A stretch of DNA of 64,000 bases from Sandarakinorhabdus glacialis (lineage in GTDB: Bacteria; Pseudomonadota; Alphaproteobacteria; Sphingomonadales; Sphingomonadaceae): assembly GCF_014643455.1 (NCBI RefSeq), contig NZ_BMJM01000004.1:1-64000 (forward strand). The letters are read 5' to 3'. Both the position numbers and the translations under genes were made by a program. This document shows positions 24,753 through 34,259 of this stretch, one piece after another. Under the pieces are notes generated by a model. That model did not search any database. It was not told the origin of the DNA and worked only from the letters and a program-made list of their open reading frames with translations. Numbering within the stretch: the first letter of the stretch is position 1; the number at the start of each line of letters is the position of its first letter.

Positions 24753-26486
24753 ATGAAATTACTCGCTGTCGCCTTGGCCCTCTGCCTCGCCGCCCCGGCT
24801 GCGGCCGACAACCTCAAGTCGATCATCGCCGATCATTGGGCGTGGAGCCTGTCGATCGATCCCGGCCTCGCCACCGAAGTCGGCGACCGCAGCGGCGACG
24901 GCAAGCTGCGCGACCCCAGCCTGGCGCAGGCCGACCGCAACGCCGTCACCGCGAAAACCTTCATCACCCGTTTGGACGCCATCGACCCCGCCGCGCTGAC
25001 CCCCGCCGATCGCGTCAATCGCGGTGTCCTGCGCCAGATGCTCGCCGACGATGTCGCGGGCAACGCTTTCGGCCAGCGCGCCATGAACTTCACCACCTAT
25101 TCCGGCTGGCACACCGGTTTCGCCGGCCTGCCCGACCGCGCCCGCTTCGAAAACCGCGCCGATTATGAATCCTACCTCGGCCGCCTCGCCGCCTATCCTG
25201 CCTTCAACGCCGCCCAGATCGCCGTCACCCGCACCGGCCTCGCCGCCGGTTATGCCCTGCCCTGCGCGCCCCTCATCGGCTTTGAAAAATCGATCTCCGC
25301 CCACATCACCGCCCGCCCCGAGGCCTCGGTATTCTGGACCCCCTTCGCCGGCCGCCAGCCCGGTTTCTACACGTCCGCCGAATGGACCGCCCTCCAGGCC
25401 CGCGCCCAGTCGCTGATCGCCACCGCCGTGGTCCCCGCCTACCGCGACTTCCTCGCCTTCTACACGACCGAATATTTCCCTAAATGCCGCACCACCACCG
25501 GCATCGGCGCCACCCCCGGCGGCCGCGAATATTACGCCTATGCCGCCCGCGCGATGACCACCACCGCGATGACCCCCGATCAGATCCACCGGCTCGGCCT
25601 GTCCGAAGTCGCGCGTATCGGCGCCGCCATGGACGCCGTTGCCGCCGGCGCCGGCTATCCCGACCGCAAGGCCTATGTCGCGCATCTGCGCAGCGACCCG
25701 AAATATTACGCCAGGACCCCGCAGGAGCTGCTCGAACGCTCGGCCTGGGTGACCAAGCAGATCGATGATTACCTGCCGAAAATCATCGGCAAGCTGCCGC
25801 GCCTGCCGTTCTCGGTGAAACCGATCCCCGCCGACCAGGCCGAGGGCACCACCACCGCCTTTTCCGAATGGGGCAGCACCGCCAACGGCCGCGCCGGCGT
25901 CTACCGCGTCAACACGACCCACCTCGACCAGCGGCCCTTTTACGAGATCCCCGCCTTGACCCTCCACGAGGCCGCCCCCGGTCACCAGACCCAGGGTTCG
26001 CTCCAACAGGAGCTCGACCTTCCGAATTTTCGCAAGTACCAGGCGACCTTCACCGCCTTTGTCGAAGGTTGGGCGCTCTATGCCGAAAGCCTCGGCGAAG
26101 CGATGGGCCTCTACGACACGCCCGAAAAGCAGATGGGCCGCTACAGCTATGAAATGTGGCGCGCCAACCGCCTCGTCGTCGATACCGGCATGCACGTGAA
26201 AGGCTGGAGCCGCGACCGGGCGATCGAATACATGCTGGCCAACACCGCGCTCAGCCGCCACAATATCGAAGCCGAGATCAACCGCTACATCACCTGGCCC
26301 GGCCAGGCCCTCGCCTACAAGATCGGCGAGCTGACCATCCAGCGCCTGCGCAAAAAGGCCATGGCCAGCCTCGGCGAACGCTTCGACGAACGCAGCTTCC
26401 ACGATGCCATTCTCGAAAACGGCCCGGTCCCGCTGGACGTGCTCGAGCAACACATCGACGGCTGGATCGCCTCGCATAAAACCTGA
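24753..26486 (+). CDS. DUF885 family exported metallopeptidase-like protein
   Basis: The 577-residue protein starts with a signal peptide (MKLLAVALALCLAAPAAADN) and shows the DUF885 core with the zinc-type motif LTLHEAAPGHQTQG, a downstream glutamate in FVEGWALYAESLGEAMGLY and QMGRYSYEMWRANRLVVDTG. The family is related to M32-like peptidases and acts outside the cytoplasm; substrates are unknown. ATG 24753 follows AAGGGGACC. Earlier in-frame starts run into the antisense of the radical SAM gene and are not used. Confidence 0.88.
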   Translation: MKLLAVALALCLAAPAAADNLKSIIADHWAWSLSIDPGLATEVGDRSGDGKLRDPSLAQADRNAVTAKTFITRLDAIDPAALTPADRVNRGVLRQMLADDVAGNAFGQRAMNFTTYSGWHTGFAGLPDRARFENRADYESYLGRLAAYPAFNAAQIAVTRTGLAAGYALPCAPLIGFEKSISAHITARPEASVFWTPFAGRQPGFYTSAEWTALQARAQSLIATAVVPAYRDFLAFYTTEYFPKCRTTTGIGATPGGREYYAYAARAMTTTAMTPDQIHRLGLSEVARIGAAMDAVAAGAGYPDRKAYVAHLRSDPKYYARTPQELLERSAWVTKQIDDYLPKIIGKLPRLPFSVKPIPADQAEGTTTAFSEWGSTANGRAGVYRVNTTHLDQRPFYEIPALTLHEAAPGHQTQGSLQQELDLPNFRKYQATFTAFVEGWALYAESLGEAMGLYDTPEKQMGRYSYEMWRANRLVVDTGMHVKGWSRDRAIEYMLANTALSRHNIEAEINRYITWPGQALAYKIGELTIQRLRKKAMASLGERFDERSFHDAILENGPVPLDVLEQHIDGWIASHKT

Positions 26487-26543
26487 ATGGAACTTGTCGC
26501 CAGCCTACCTATTTAACAGGCAATATTGTCCCGGAGAAAAGCA

Positions 26544-26834
26544 ATGGCATTGATCGGCAGCATGATTTCGGCACTCGCCGGCCGCACCCTGGCGCAGACC
26601 GTCGGCGGCGCCACCGCCGGGCCCGTAGGCGCCGTGATCGGTCTCGCCCTTCCGGTGGTCGCGCGCCGCCTCGGTCCGCTTGGCATGATCGGCATGGCCG
26701 CCGGTGCCTGGGCCATCTCGCGCGCCCTCAAGGACCGCGCCGACAAGGCCGCCTTCACCACCCCCCTGGCCCAGCGCTCACCCACCGTCACGCCGCCGCC
26801 CATTCCGATGGCCGTCGCCGACTACGGCCCCTGA
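26544..26834 (+). CDS. Small hydrophobic protein, unknown function
   Basis: A 96-residue, glycine- and alanine-rich protein with two probable membrane segments (QTVGGATAGPVGAVIGLALPV and LGPLGMIGMAAGAWAISRAL) and a proline-rich tail. GGAGAAAAG stands before the ATG at 26544. The GG-repeat segment recalls small phage-holin-like or membrane-inserting proteins, but no family can be named. It ends just before a two-hairpin repeat. Confidence 0.65.
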   Translation: MALIGSMISALAGRTLAQTVGGATAGPVGAVIGLALPVVARRLGPLGMIGMAAGAWAISRALKDRADKAAFTTPLAQRSPTVTPPPIPMAVADYGP

Positions 26835-26839
26835 TCGTT

Positions 26840-26897
26840 CCTCCCTCCCCCCTGCGGGGAGGGCGACTCGGCCTCAGCCGAGCGGGGTGGGGGTTCC
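26840..26897 (+). repeat. G-rich two-hairpin repeat, copy 2
   Basis: Hairpin 1 is CCTCCCTCCCCCCTGCGGGG followed by AGGG, then GCGA, hairpin 2 CTCGGC-CTCA-GCCGAG and the G-rich end CGGGGTGGGGGTTCC. It starts six bases after the stop of the preceding gene. Confidence 0.85.
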
Positions 26898-26925
26898 TCA
26901 CTACCTCGAGAAACTCCCAACTCCC

Positions 26926-27453
26926 TTAGCCCTTGGCCTTCGCCACGCTGACCAGCGCCGGCCGCAACAGCCGGTCCTTGATCAAATACCCCGCCTGCAG
27001 CTCATCGACGATCGCCCCCGGCGCATGCGTCTCATGCTCGACTTCGATCATCGCCTGGTGCTTGTTCGGGTCGAGCTTCTGCCCCGCCGTCTCGACGCGG
27101 GTAATGCCATGACGCCCGAAGATCGCCGACAGCTCGCGCTCGGTCGCCTCGATCCCGGCCCGCACATTGTCGAACCCTTCGGCCGGCAACGCCGCCACCG
27201 CCCGCCGCAAATTATCGGCAACCGCCAGCAAATCGCGCGCAAAGCCGGTCATCGCGTACGCCGCCGTATCGGCCTTGTCGCGCTCCAGCCGGCGCCGCGT
27301 ATTCTCGGTCTCCGCCGCCTGCCTGAGCAACCGGTCCTTCAGATCGGCAATCTCGGTATCGCGCGCCAGCAACTCCTCGGCGAAATTCACCTCCGGCGCT
27401 GCGTTCAAGGCGTCGTCCTGCTCCTGTTCGGGAGCGTCATTCATATCGTTCAT
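26926..27453 (-). CDS. grpE: Nucleotide exchange factor GrpE
   Basis: The 175-residue protein has an acidic N-terminus, a long coiled coil ([21 protein letters not shown]...) and the beta-domain block [14 protein letters not shown] with a typical [19 protein letters not shown] end. GrpE opens the DnaK nucleotide site during chaperone cycling. Its ATG overlaps the hrcA stop by four bases, an order (hrcA-grpE) usual in alphaproteobacteria. Confidence 0.95.
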   Translation of the reverse strand: MNDMNDAPEQEQDDALNAAPEVNFAEELLARDTEIADLKDRLLRQAAETENTRRRLERDKADTAAYAMTGFARDLLAVADNLRRAVAALPAEGFDNVRAGIEATERELSAIFGRHGITRVETAGQKLDPNKHQAMIEVEHETHAPGAIVDELQAGYLIKDRLLRPALVSVAKAKG

Positions 27454-28487
27454 GCTACCAACCTGCTGAGTGTTCGTGCGGTGTAATCCACCATGGGTAT
27501 GACGCGTGCATAGTTCAACCGCGTCGGCCCGATAACCCCCACCACGCCGACGACGCGCCCCCCGGGTCCGCGATACGGTGCGGCAATCACGCTCGACCCC
27601 GAAAGCGAGAAAAGCTGCGACTCGGCACCGATGAAAATCTTCGTCGCATCCGCCCCCCGCGCCAGTTCGAGCAGCCGCACCAGCTCCTCCTTGTCCTCCA
27701 GATCATCGAGCAACAACCGCACCCGATCGAGATCCACCGAAGACTCCACCAGATTCGCCTGTCCGCGCACGATCAGCACCGGCCGCGCCGCGCCATCCGA
27801 CGACCAGGCCGCCAACCCCGTCGCCACCGCCCCCGCCGTCATCACATCCAATGCCGCCCGATCCGCCGCCACCTCGGCCGACAGCCGGTCCGCCGCCGCT
27901 GCCAGCGTCAGCCCCGCCAGCCGCGCATTGATATAGTTCGCCGCCGCTTCCAGAGCCGTCGGCGGCAACCCCTCGGGCAAAATCACCAGCCGGTTTTCAA
28001 CGCTGCCATCGACCCCGACCAGGATCGCCATCGCCCGCCCCGGCGACAGCGGCACGAAATTGATCTGCCGGATCAGCATCTCGGTCTTGGCGACGAGCAC
28101 CAGCCCGGCGCACTGCGACAGCCCCGACAGCACCGCCGTCGTTCGCGCCAACGCATCCTCGATCGCCGCGCCGCCGCTCATCCCGCCATCGATCAGCGCC
28201 CGCTCGTCCTCCGAAGGCTCGCTCGCCTGCATCATGCCATCGACGAACATCCGCAGCCCCAATTGCGTCGGCAACCGCCCGGCAGACGTATGCGGCGCCG
28301 CCAGCAACCCCAGCTCCTCGAGGTCCTGCATGGTATTGCGGATAGACGCCGGCGACAGCCCGAGCGCACCCAGCTTCGACAGCGTCCGCGACCCCACCGG
28401 CGCGCCGGTCGACAGGTAGGAATCGACAATCTGCCGAAACACCTCGCGCGCGCGGTCGTTCAACTCGGCCACGGATGGAGACTGCAT
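27450..28487 (-). CDS. hrcA: Heat-inducible transcription repressor HrcA
   Basis: The 345-residue protein has the winged-helix N-terminus ([20 protein letters not shown] and [15 protein letters not shown]) followed by the GAF-like HrcA domain ([19 protein letters not shown]). HrcA represses groESL and other chaperone genes through CIRCE sites; I saw no CIRCE sequence near this gene. It is co-transcribed with grpE, and transcribed divergently from rph with a two-hairpin repeat in the space between. Confidence 0.94.
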   Translation of the reverse strand: MQSPSVAELNDRAREVFRQIVDSYLSTGAPVGSRTLSKLGALGLSPASIRNTMQDLEELGLLAAPHTSAGRLPTQLGLRMFVDGMMQASEPSEDERALIDGGMSGGAAIEDALARTTAVLSGLSQCAGLVLVAKTEMLIRQINFVPLSPGRAMAILVGVDGSVENRLVILPEGLPPTALEAAANYINARLAGLTLAAAADRLSAEVAADRAALDVMTAGAVATGLAAWSSDGAARPVLIVRGQANLVESSVDLDRVRLLLDDLEDKEELVRLLELARGADATKIFIGAESQLFSLSGSSVIAAPYRGPGGRVVGVVGVIGPTRLNYARVIPMVDYTARTLSRLVA

Positions 28488-28520
28488 GAAATGAATGTAG
28501 CGAAGCGAGGCTTAACTTTC

Positions 28521-28586
28521 TACCCCTCTCCCCTTGCGGGAGAGGCGAGAGACACGCCACTTGGCGTGGCCCGGGTGAGGGGTTTC
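28521..28586 (+). repeat. G-rich two-hairpin repeat, copy 3
   Basis: Variant with hairpin 1 CTCTCCC-CTTG-CGGGAGAG and hairpin 2 CACGCCA-CT-TGGCGTG; both stems are kept by paired changes relative to other copies. It lies between the divergent hrcA and rph genes and so may belong to either leader. Confidence 0.85.
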
Positions 28587-28679
28587 CCTCTGTCCAACAC
28601 AGGCCACTCTCACCCCCAAGATTGCCCCCAACCCCCGAACCCGCTACCCACCCCCCCGAACTTCCAAAGGACCCGCCTC

Positions 28680-29411
28680 ATGCGCCCCTCCGGCCGCGCC
28701 CCCGACCAGATGCGAACCATCGAGATGATCCCCGGCTTTTCGGCGCACGCCGAAGGCTCGTGCCTCGTCAAGTTCGGCCAGACCCATGTCCTCGTCACCG
28801 CCAGCGTCGAGGATCGCCTGCCGCCCTGGCTGCGCGGCAAGGGTTCGGGCTGGGTAACGGCCGAATACGGCATGCTGCCCCGCGCCACCCACACCCGCGG
28901 CAGCCGCGAAGCCGCCAAAGGCAAGCAATCCGGCCGCACCCAGGAAATCCAGCGCCTGATCGGGCGCTCCTTGCGCGCCGTCACCGACATGAAGCTGCTC
29001 GGCGAGCGCCAGATCACCCTCGACTGCGACGTCATTCAGGCCGATGGCGGCACCCGCACCGCCTCGATTTCGGGCGCCTGGGTCGCACTCCGCCTCGCCA
29101 TCGACGGCATCATGGCCCAAGCCGCTGCCAAGGGTACCCCATTGGCCGGCGACCCCCTCTCCCAGCAGGTCGCCGCGATCAGCTGCGGCGTCCATAGCGG
29201 TCAACCGGTGCTCGACCTCGACTATATCGAAGACAGCGCCGCCGGCACCGACGCCAATTTCGTCCTAACCAGCACCGGCGGCATCGTCGAAGTCCAGGCC
29301 ACGGCCGAAGGCGCCCCCTTCGACGAGGAAACCCTCCTCCGCCTGCTCCGCCTCGCCCGCATCGGCTGCAACGACGTCTTCGCTGCACAGTTGAAGGCCA
29401 CCGGACGGTGA
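28680..29411 (+). CDS. rph: Ribonuclease PH
   Basis: The 243-residue phosphorolytic exonuclease trims tRNA 3' ends. Seen are [12 protein letters not shown] at the N-terminus, the block [27 protein letters not shown]-like [17 protein letters not shown] and the phosphate-binding region ending in [19 protein letters not shown]. The frame is open far upstream, including through the repeat at 28521, but MRPSGRA is the family start. It overlaps rdgB by four bases. Confidence 0.94.
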   Translation: MRPSGRAPDQMRTIEMIPGFSAHAEGSCLVKFGQTHVLVTASVEDRLPPWLRGKGSGWVTAEYGMLPRATHTRGSREAAKGKQSGRTQEIQRLIGRSLRAVTDMKLLGERQITLDCDVIQADGGTRTASISGAWVALRLAIDGIMAQAAAKGTPLAGDPLSQQVAAISCGVHSGQPVLDLDYIEDSAAGTDANFVLTSTGGIVEVQATAEGAPFDEETLLRLLRLARIGCNDVFAAQLKATGR

Positions 29412-30004
29412 CGCGCCGCCAGCTCCAGCCGGGCCGGTTGGTGCTGGCAACGCACAACCCCGGCAAGGTCATCGAACTCGCCGAACTCCTCGAACCCCAC
29501 GGCCTCGAAATCGTCTCCGCCGGCGACCTCGGCCTGCCCGAACCCGAGGAGACCGGCACGACCTTCATCGCCAATGCCGAGCTGAAAGCCCTCGCCGCCG
29601 CCACCGCCTCCGGCCTCCCCGCACTTGCCGACGACTCCGGCCTCTGCGTCGACAGCCTCGGCGGCGCCCCCGGCCTCTATTCTGCGCGCTGGGCCGGCCC
29701 GACCAAGGACTTCAGCATCGCCATGCGCCGCGTCCGCGACGAGATGCCGGCGACCGCCCCCGACACCGTTCATTTTATCTGCGCCCTCACCCTCGCCTGG
29801 CCCGACGGCCACACCGAATCGGTCGAAGGCCGCGTCGACGGCCGCATCGCCTGGCCGCCGCGCGGCGCCAATGGCTTCGGCTACGACCCGATCTTCATGA
29901 TGGACGGTCAATTCCGCACCTACGGCGAAATGCTCCGCGCCGAAAAAGAGTCCGACAACCACCGCGCAAGAGCCTTCGCCAAGCTCCTCACCCTCCTCCC
30001 ATGA
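29408..30004 (+). CDS. rdgB: dITP/XTP pyrophosphatase RdgB
   Basis: The 198-residue protein is a Ham1-type NTPase that removes inosine and xanthosine triphosphates. Typical blocks are [43 protein letters not shown] and FGYDPIFM. The start is GTG at 29408, overlapping the rph stop (GTGA). Its stop overlaps the start codon of hemW (ATGA), so rph-rdgB-hemW are translationally linked. Confidence 0.94.
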   Translation: MTRRQLQPGRLVLATHNPGKVIELAELLEPHGLEIVSAGDLGLPEPEETGTTFIANAELKALAAATASGLPALADDSGLCVDSLGGAPGLYSARWAGPTKDFSIAMRRVRDEMPATAPDTVHFICALTLAWPDGHTESVEGRVDGRIAWPPRGANGFGYDPIFMMDGQFRTYGEMLRAEKESDNHRARAFAKLLTLLP

Positions 30005-31233
30005 CAACAAAAACCTTTTCCTCCCCCTCAAGGGGGGAGGCGAGAGACGCACCTCTCGGTGCGGCCCGGGTGGGGGTGTCTCCCCATGCAGAAAAAACCG
30101 ACCCCTTGGCCCTCTACGTCCATTGGCCCTTCTGCGTCACAAAATGCCCCTATTGCGACTTCAACTCCCACGTCCGCGCCACAATCGACGACAACGCCTG
30201 GCGCAACGCCCTCCTGACCGACCTGGCCCATGAAGCCGCGCGCCTCCCCGGCCGCCGCCTCGCCAGCATCTTCTTCGGCGGCGGCACCCCCTCGCTGATG
30301 CCGCCGGCCACCGTCGCCGCCATAATCGAAGCCGCCATTACCCACTGGCCCCCCGAATCCGACATCGAGATCACCCTCGAAGCCAACCCCAGTTCGGTCG
30401 AATCCGCCCGCTTCGCCGGTTTCGCCGCCGCCGGCATCAACCGCCTCAGCCTCGGCCTCCAGGCGCTGAACGACGCCGATCTGAAAGCCCTTGGTCGCCC
30501 CCACGATCTCGCCCAGGGCCTCGCCGCGCTCGACATCGCCCAAGCCCATTTCGCCCGCGTCAGCTTCGACCTGATCTACGACCGCCCGGGCATGACCACC
30601 GCCTCGTGGCAGGCCGAACTCGCCCGCGCCGTCGGCTTCGGCACCAGCCACCTCTCGCTCTACCAGCTCACCATCGAGCCCGGCACGCGCTTCCACGCCC
30701 TCCACGCCAAGGGACAACTCTCGCTCCCCGACCCCGAAACCTCCGCCGACCTGTTCGACATGACACGCCAGATGACCGCTGCCGCACGCCTGTTCGCCTA
30801 TGAAGTCTCGAACCACGCAAAGCCCGGCGCCGAAAGCCGGCACAATCTCGCCTACTGGACCTATGGCGATTACGCCGGCATCGGCCCCGGCGCCCACGGC
30901 CGCCGCATGGGCACCGCCACCGAGCGCCACAAAAAACCCGAAGCCTGGCTCGCCGCCGTCACCGCCACCGGCCACGGCATGACCGTCGAAGCGCCATTGG
31001 CCCCCGCCGACCGCGCCACCGAATTCCTCGTCATGGGCCTCCGCCTCGCCCAGGGCATCGACGCCCAGCGCTTCCTGTCCCGCACTGGCCTCGAACTGAG
31101 CTCGATCCTCCGCCCCGACCGCGTCGCCCGCATCGTCGCTCAGGGCCTGCTCGAACACGACGCGCAAGGTCTGCGCCTGACCCCTGCCGGCCAACCCTTC
31201 GTCGACGCCGTTCTCAAGGAAATCGCCCGCTAA
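30001..31233 (+). CDS. hemW: Radical SAM heme chaperone HemW
   Basis: The 410-residue protein has the radical SAM motif FCVTKCPYC (Cys45, Cys49, Cys52), [11 protein letters not shown] and the HemW C-terminal domain with [20 protein letters not shown]. HemW delivers heme to membrane proteins; older annotation as oxygen-independent coproporphyrinogen oxidase is not supported for this subgroup. HemW normally begins only a few residues before [10 protein letters not shown]. Here about 30 residues precede it, most of them encoded by a dispersed repeat ([20 protein letters not shown]). The ATG overlapping the rdgB stop is the natural coupled start; no other ATG or GTG with a binding site lies after the repeat, so the extension is probably translated. 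Confidence 0.9.
   Translation: MTTKTFSSPSRGEARDAPLGAARVGVSPHAEKTDPLALYVHWPFCVTKCPYCDFNSHVRATIDDNAWRNALLTDLAHEAARLPGRRLASIFFGGGTPSLMPPATVAAIIEAAITHWPPESDIEITLEANPSSVESARFAGFAAAGINRLSLGLQALNDADLKALGRPHDLAQGLAALDIAQAHFARVSFDLIYDRPGMTTASWQAELARAVGFGTSHLSLYQLTIEPGTRFHALHAKGQLSLPDPETSADLFDMTRQMTAAARLFAYEVSNHAKPGAESRHNLAYWTYGDYAGIGPGAHGRRMGTATERHKKPEAWLAAVTATGHGMTVEAPLAPADRATEFLVMGLRLAQGIDAQRFLSRTGLELSSILRPDRVARIVAQGLLEHDAQGLRLTPAGQPFVDAVLKEIAR
30018..30080 (+). repeat. G-rich two-hairpin repeat, copy 4, inside hemW
   Basis: The repeat (hairpin 1 CTCCCCCTCAAGGGGGGAG, hairpin 2 CGCACC-TCTC-GGTGCG, end CCCGGGTGGGGGTGTC) lies 17 bases after the hemW start codon and is in frame, so it is translated as residues about 6-27 of the protein. 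Confidence 0.88.
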
Positions 31234-31290
31234 CTCCCTCCCCCCCTGCGGGGAGGGCGACTCGGCGCCAGCCGAGCGGGTGGGGGTTCC
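31234..31290 (+). repeat. G-rich two-hairpin repeat, copy 5
   Basis: It begins at the base after the hemW stop codon. Hairpin 2 here is CTCGGC-GCCA-GCCGAG, and the G-rich end is GCGGGTGGGGGTTCC. Confidence 0.85.
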
Positions 31291-31304
31291 CGCACCTCCC
31301 GAAA

Positions 31305-31970
31305 CTACCGCACAACCAACCCCAACTCCCCCAACAACAACGCCGCCTGCTCGCGCGAAATCGTCGCCCCGCGAAACGGTTTGGCATCCATCAACCGCAA
31401 CCCGCCCAGATCAGCCCCGCGCAAATCCGCCCCCTCGAACCGCGAATCGGTCAAATTCGCCTCGCGCAGGCTGCACCCCTCGAAAACCACCACCCGGAAA
31501 TCGCACTTCCGTAAATCCGCCTGCCCCAAATCGACCCGCCGCAGCACCATCTTGTGAAAAGAAAACGACGGCATTCGCGCATTGATCAACAGCGTCTCCT
31601 CAAAGGCGATATTGAACTGCCGCGCCTCCGAAAAATCGACACCCGTCAGCTTGCAGCCCGTGAACGACGCGGAAACCAGCCCCGAGCGCCAGAACGAGGC
31701 ATTGTTGAAATCGCACGACACGAACACCGCGTCGGCGAGGTCGGCCGCACCAAAATCGCTCGCCGCGCCCCGGCACGACGTGAAGCTGGCGCCCTCCAGC
31801 CTAGCACCGGAAAATTTCGCCGTTCGCAGGTCGCAGCGCTCGAATGCCCAGCCGGCAAGGTCGAGCCGCGACAGGTCGGCGCCTTCAAGGCTGCAGTCGC
31901 GCAGGGTTACAGGCTGACCGGCCGGCTTGGCGATATCCGCGCGGGACAGGGTCTGGCCTTCAAGGTTCAC
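31305..31970 (-). CDS. Pentapeptide repeat protein
   Basis: The 221-residue protein is built almost wholly of A(D/N)LxF-type pentapeptide repeats (GADLSRLDLAGWAFERCDL, SDFGAADLADAVFVSCDF, EANLTDSRFEGADLRGADL), which fold as a right-handed quadrilateral beta-helix. Length and lack of signal or membrane segment match the cytoplasmic Qnr/McbG-like group, some of which protect DNA gyrase. A role in quinolone tolerance is possible but not shown by sequence. It converges with hemW and lies upstream of a lipoprotein gene in the same direction only after a repeat. Confidence 0.85.
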   Translation of the reverse strand: MNLEGQTLSRADIAKPAGQPVTLRDCSLEGADLSRLDLAGWAFERCDLRTAKFSGARLEGASFTSCRGAASDFGAADLADAVFVSCDFNNASFWRSGLVSASFTGCKLTGVDFSEARQFNIAFEETLLINARMPSFSFHKMVLRRVDLGQADLRKCDFRVVVFEGCSLREANLTDSRFEGADLRGADLGGLRLMDAKPFRGATISREQAALLLGELGLVVR

Positions 31971-31998
31971 CGTTAGTCCCTACAGAAGGCAGCAAGGG

Positions 31999-32114
31999 GC
32001 ATGGGCAAAGCCCATGCTGACGTCAGACGGGCTCGGCGCGCTTCGCTCGCGCCGCCCCGCTGGCCGGTCTTGCGCCTGTCGGCGCGTAGCGATTGCTACG
32101 CGCGCGCGGCGCTA
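31999..32114 (-). repeat. Stop-codon-anchored three-hairpin repeat, copy 2 (lipoprotein gene)
   Basis: In the sense of the lipoprotein gene it starts at its TAG stop, then hairpin 1 GCGCGTAGC-AATC-GCTACGCGC, the common GGCGCAAG block, hairpin 2 CGGCGCG-AGCGAAG-CGCGCCG, CGTCTGACGTCAGC and hairpin 3 GCATGGGC-TTT-GCCCATGC. Confidence 0.87.
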
Positions 32115-33380
32115 CGACCCAAAGCTCCGCGGCGCCGGCGAGACCGTCGTAATCACCCCGTTCCCGATCTGCTGCACCTCGAGCCCCCGCTCGGCAATCC
32201 CGCCCGGCGTAAACCGAAACGCCCCATCGATCCCGGCAAACCCCTCGCGCGCCGTCAGCAACGCCCGCGGAAACGGCGTTCCCAGTGCCCAATTCCCCGC
32301 GATCGAGTTCACCAGCAACACCGAATCATACCCGAAACTCGCCAGCCGCGACGGCGTGCTGCCGTATTTGGCACGGTAACGCTGCGTCAGCTTCACGAAC
32401 CGATCGTCCGGCACCGCCGAAAACAGCGCCCCGCGCAGCGCCGCCGCCCGCGCAATCCCCGGCTCGTTGTTCCACAATTCGGTGCCCACCAGGATGACGC
32501 TGCCCGGCGGCGCCCCGAACTTCGCCAGCGCCGGGATGAACTGCCCCGCCACGCTCCCCGAATCGGCGATCAGCAACGCCTGGAACGGCAATGGCGCCGC
32601 CGTCGCCTTCACCTGCGCGACGCTGCCGTCCGGCCGGATCGTCGCCGTCGTCTTGCCCTTGGTGCGCGCATCATACGCCGTCACCGCGCGCGCCGCCGCG
32701 ATCATCTTGGCCGGGTCGCGCGCATAGCTCGCCACCGCGGTCGATCGCCCGCCCGCCGCGTCCACCGCCCGCACGAACGCCGTCTGCGCCCGCTGGCCAT
32801 AAACCCCCGCCGGCACCAGCGCCGCAAATCGCTGGATGCCGCGCGACCCGGCATAGGCAATCGTCCGCGCGATCGACTGGCTCGGCTGGAACCCGAGCAC
32901 GAACACATCGCCGCCCGCCAGGCTCGAATCATTCGAAAAACTGATGACCGGCACGCCGCGCGCCTGCGTCACTGCTGCCACGGCCCGCACATCGCCGGCC
33001 AGCAACGGCCCCAGCACCAGCGTCGCGCCCTCCGCCAACGCGCGCCCTGCTGCCGCCGCCGCACCCGGCGTCGTGTCATACACCCGCAAATTCACCCTCT
33101 GGTCGCCCACATCGAGCAACGCCATGTTCGCCGCATTGGCGATCGACTGCCCGACCGGCGCGTTGGCACCCGTCAACGGCACCAGCAGCGCCACGCGGTT
33201 CTGCTGCGCCTCGGGCAACGGCGTCGGCGCCGTCGTCGCCGGGCCGGTTGCCGCCGGCGGCGGTCCCAGCACCGCCGGCCGCTGCGGCGTCGCGCACGCC
33301 GCGACGAACAATGTCGCGCCGATAACCGGCGCCGCTTGCCAGCCGCGGTGCCGACGCTTCAGGATAGGCATATGCAACAT
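32112..33380 (-). CDS. Lpo/LivJ-like periplasmic lipoprotein (penicillin-binding protein activator family)
   Basis: The 422-residue protein has a lipoprotein signal with lipobox VAAC (Cys29) and a type 1 periplasmic-binding-protein fold (NRVALLVPLTGANAPVGQSIANAANMAL in parts, then TLVLGPLLAGDVRAVAAV and PVISFSNDSSLAGGDVF), the layout of LpoA-type penicillin-binding protein activators. In E. coli LpoA stimulates PBP1A; that role here is inferred. The start at 33380 has CCGGGG five bases upstream on its strand; an alternative start is at 33371. The start region overlaps that of rsmI on the other strand. Its stop opens a three-hairpin repeat. Confidence 0.85.
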   Translation of the reverse strand: MLHMPILKRRHRGWQAAPVIGATLFVAACATPQRPAVLGPPPAATGPATTAPTPLPEAQQNRVALLVPLTGANAPVGQSIANAANMALLDVGDQRVNLRVYDTTPGAAAAAGRALAEGATLVLGPLLAGDVRAVAAVTQARGVPVISFSNDSSLAGGDVFVLGFQPSQSIARTIAYAGSRGIQRFAALVPAGVYGQRAQTAFVRAVDAAGGRSTAVASYARDPAKMIAAARAVTAYDARTKGKTTATIRPDGSVAQVKATAAPLPFQALLIADSGSVAGQFIPALAKFGAPPGSVILVGTELWNNEPGIARAAALRGALFSAVPDDRFVKLTQRYRAKYGSTPSRLASFGYDSVLLVNSIAGNWALGTPFPRALLTAREGFAGIDGAFRFTPGGIAERGLEVQQIGNGVITTVSPAPRSFGS

Positions 33381-34259
33381 AATAACCCCGGACAACCAAC
33401 ACTGCCGGACATGCCGCCGGCTCTCGAACCCGGCCTTTACATCGTCGCGACCCCGATCGGCAATCTCGGAGACCTGTCCCCCCGCGCCGCTGCAATTCTT
33501 GCCGGCGTCGCCCTCATCGCCGCCGAGGACAGCCGCGTCACTGCAAAGCTCCTCCGCCACATCGGCGCGCGCGTCCCCATGCAATCCTACCATGACCACA
33601 GCGCCGAGGGCCTGCGCCCCGCGCTCGTCGCCCGCGCCCTCGCCGAACCCATCGCGCTGGTCTCCGATGCCGGCACGCCCCTCATCTCCGACCCCGGCTA
33701 CAAGCTCGTCCGCGACGCCCGCGCCGCCGGCGTCAACATCGTCACCATCCCCGGCCCCTGCGCCGCCGTTGCCGCCCTCACCCTTGCCGGCCTGCCCACC
33801 GACCGCTTCCTGTTCGCCGGTTTTCTCCCGTCCAAACAAGGCGCCCGTGCCACCGCGATCGCCGAGCTCGCGCCCATCCGCGCTACGTTGGTGCTCTACG
33901 AATCGGGCCCACGCCTCGCCGCCTGCCTCGCCGCCCTCTACGCCGGCCTCGGCGACCGCCAGGCCGCCATCGCCCGCGAGATCAGCAAGCGATTCGAAGA
34001 AACCGTCACCGGCAGCCTGTCCGAACTCGCCGCCCGCTACGAAAATGCCGCGCCGCGCGGTGAAATCGTCATCACCATCGCCCCGCCCGGCGAGCCCCCC
34101 CCCGCCGATGCCGACACCCTCGATTCGGCACTCACCGCCGCGCTCGCCGCCGCCACGCTCAAATCCGCCGTTGCGCACGTCAGCGCCGCCCTCGGCCTGC
34201 CCCGCGCCGCCGTCTATGCCCGTGCCCTCGAGTTGAAGGCAGGCAGTGGCAAAAACTGA
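33372..34259 (+). CDS. rsmI: 16S rRNA 2'-O-methyltransferase RsmI
   Basis: The 295-residue SAM-dependent enzyme methylates C1402 of 16S rRNA. Diagnostic are GLYIVATPIGNLGDLSPRAA, LIAAEDSRVTAKLLRH, the block ALVSDAGTPLISDPGYKLV and TIPGPCAAVAALTLAGLP. The ATG at 33372 has AGGA nine bases upstream and is preferred over the ATG at 33411 (MPPALEPG), which lacks a binding site. It overlaps yraN by 14 bases in another frame. Confidence 0.92.
   Translation: MQHNNPGQPTLPDMPPALEPGLYIVATPIGNLGDLSPRAAAILAGVALIAAEDSRVTAKLLRHIGARVPMQSYHDHSAEGLRPALVARALAEPIALVSDAGTPLISDPGYKLVRDARAAGVNIVTIPGPCAAVAALTLAGLPTDRFLFAGFLPSKQGARATAIAELAPIRATLVLYESGPRLAACLAALYAGLGDRQAAIAREISKRFEETVTGSLSELAARYENAAPRGEIVITIAPPGEPPPADADTLDSALTAALAAATLKSAVAHVSAALGLPRAAVYARALELKAGSGKN

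Noticed and set aside
24759-26477. 572-residue minus-strand frame opposite the DUF885 gene
   Set aside because: No recognisable domain, same shadow-frame composition, and fully covered by a real plus-strand gene.
28263-28679. N-terminal extension of the rph frame
   Set aside because: It covers the antisense of hrcA and a two-hairpin repeat; MRPSGRAP at 28680 is the normal RNase PH start.
27400-28700. CIRCE operator near hrcA-grpE
   Set aside because: No TTAGCACTC-N9-GAGTGCTAA inverted repeat was seen in this part.
32001-33371. Long plus-strand frame upstream of rsmI
   Set aside because: It is the antisense of the lipoprotein gene; the RsmI homology starts only near 33420.
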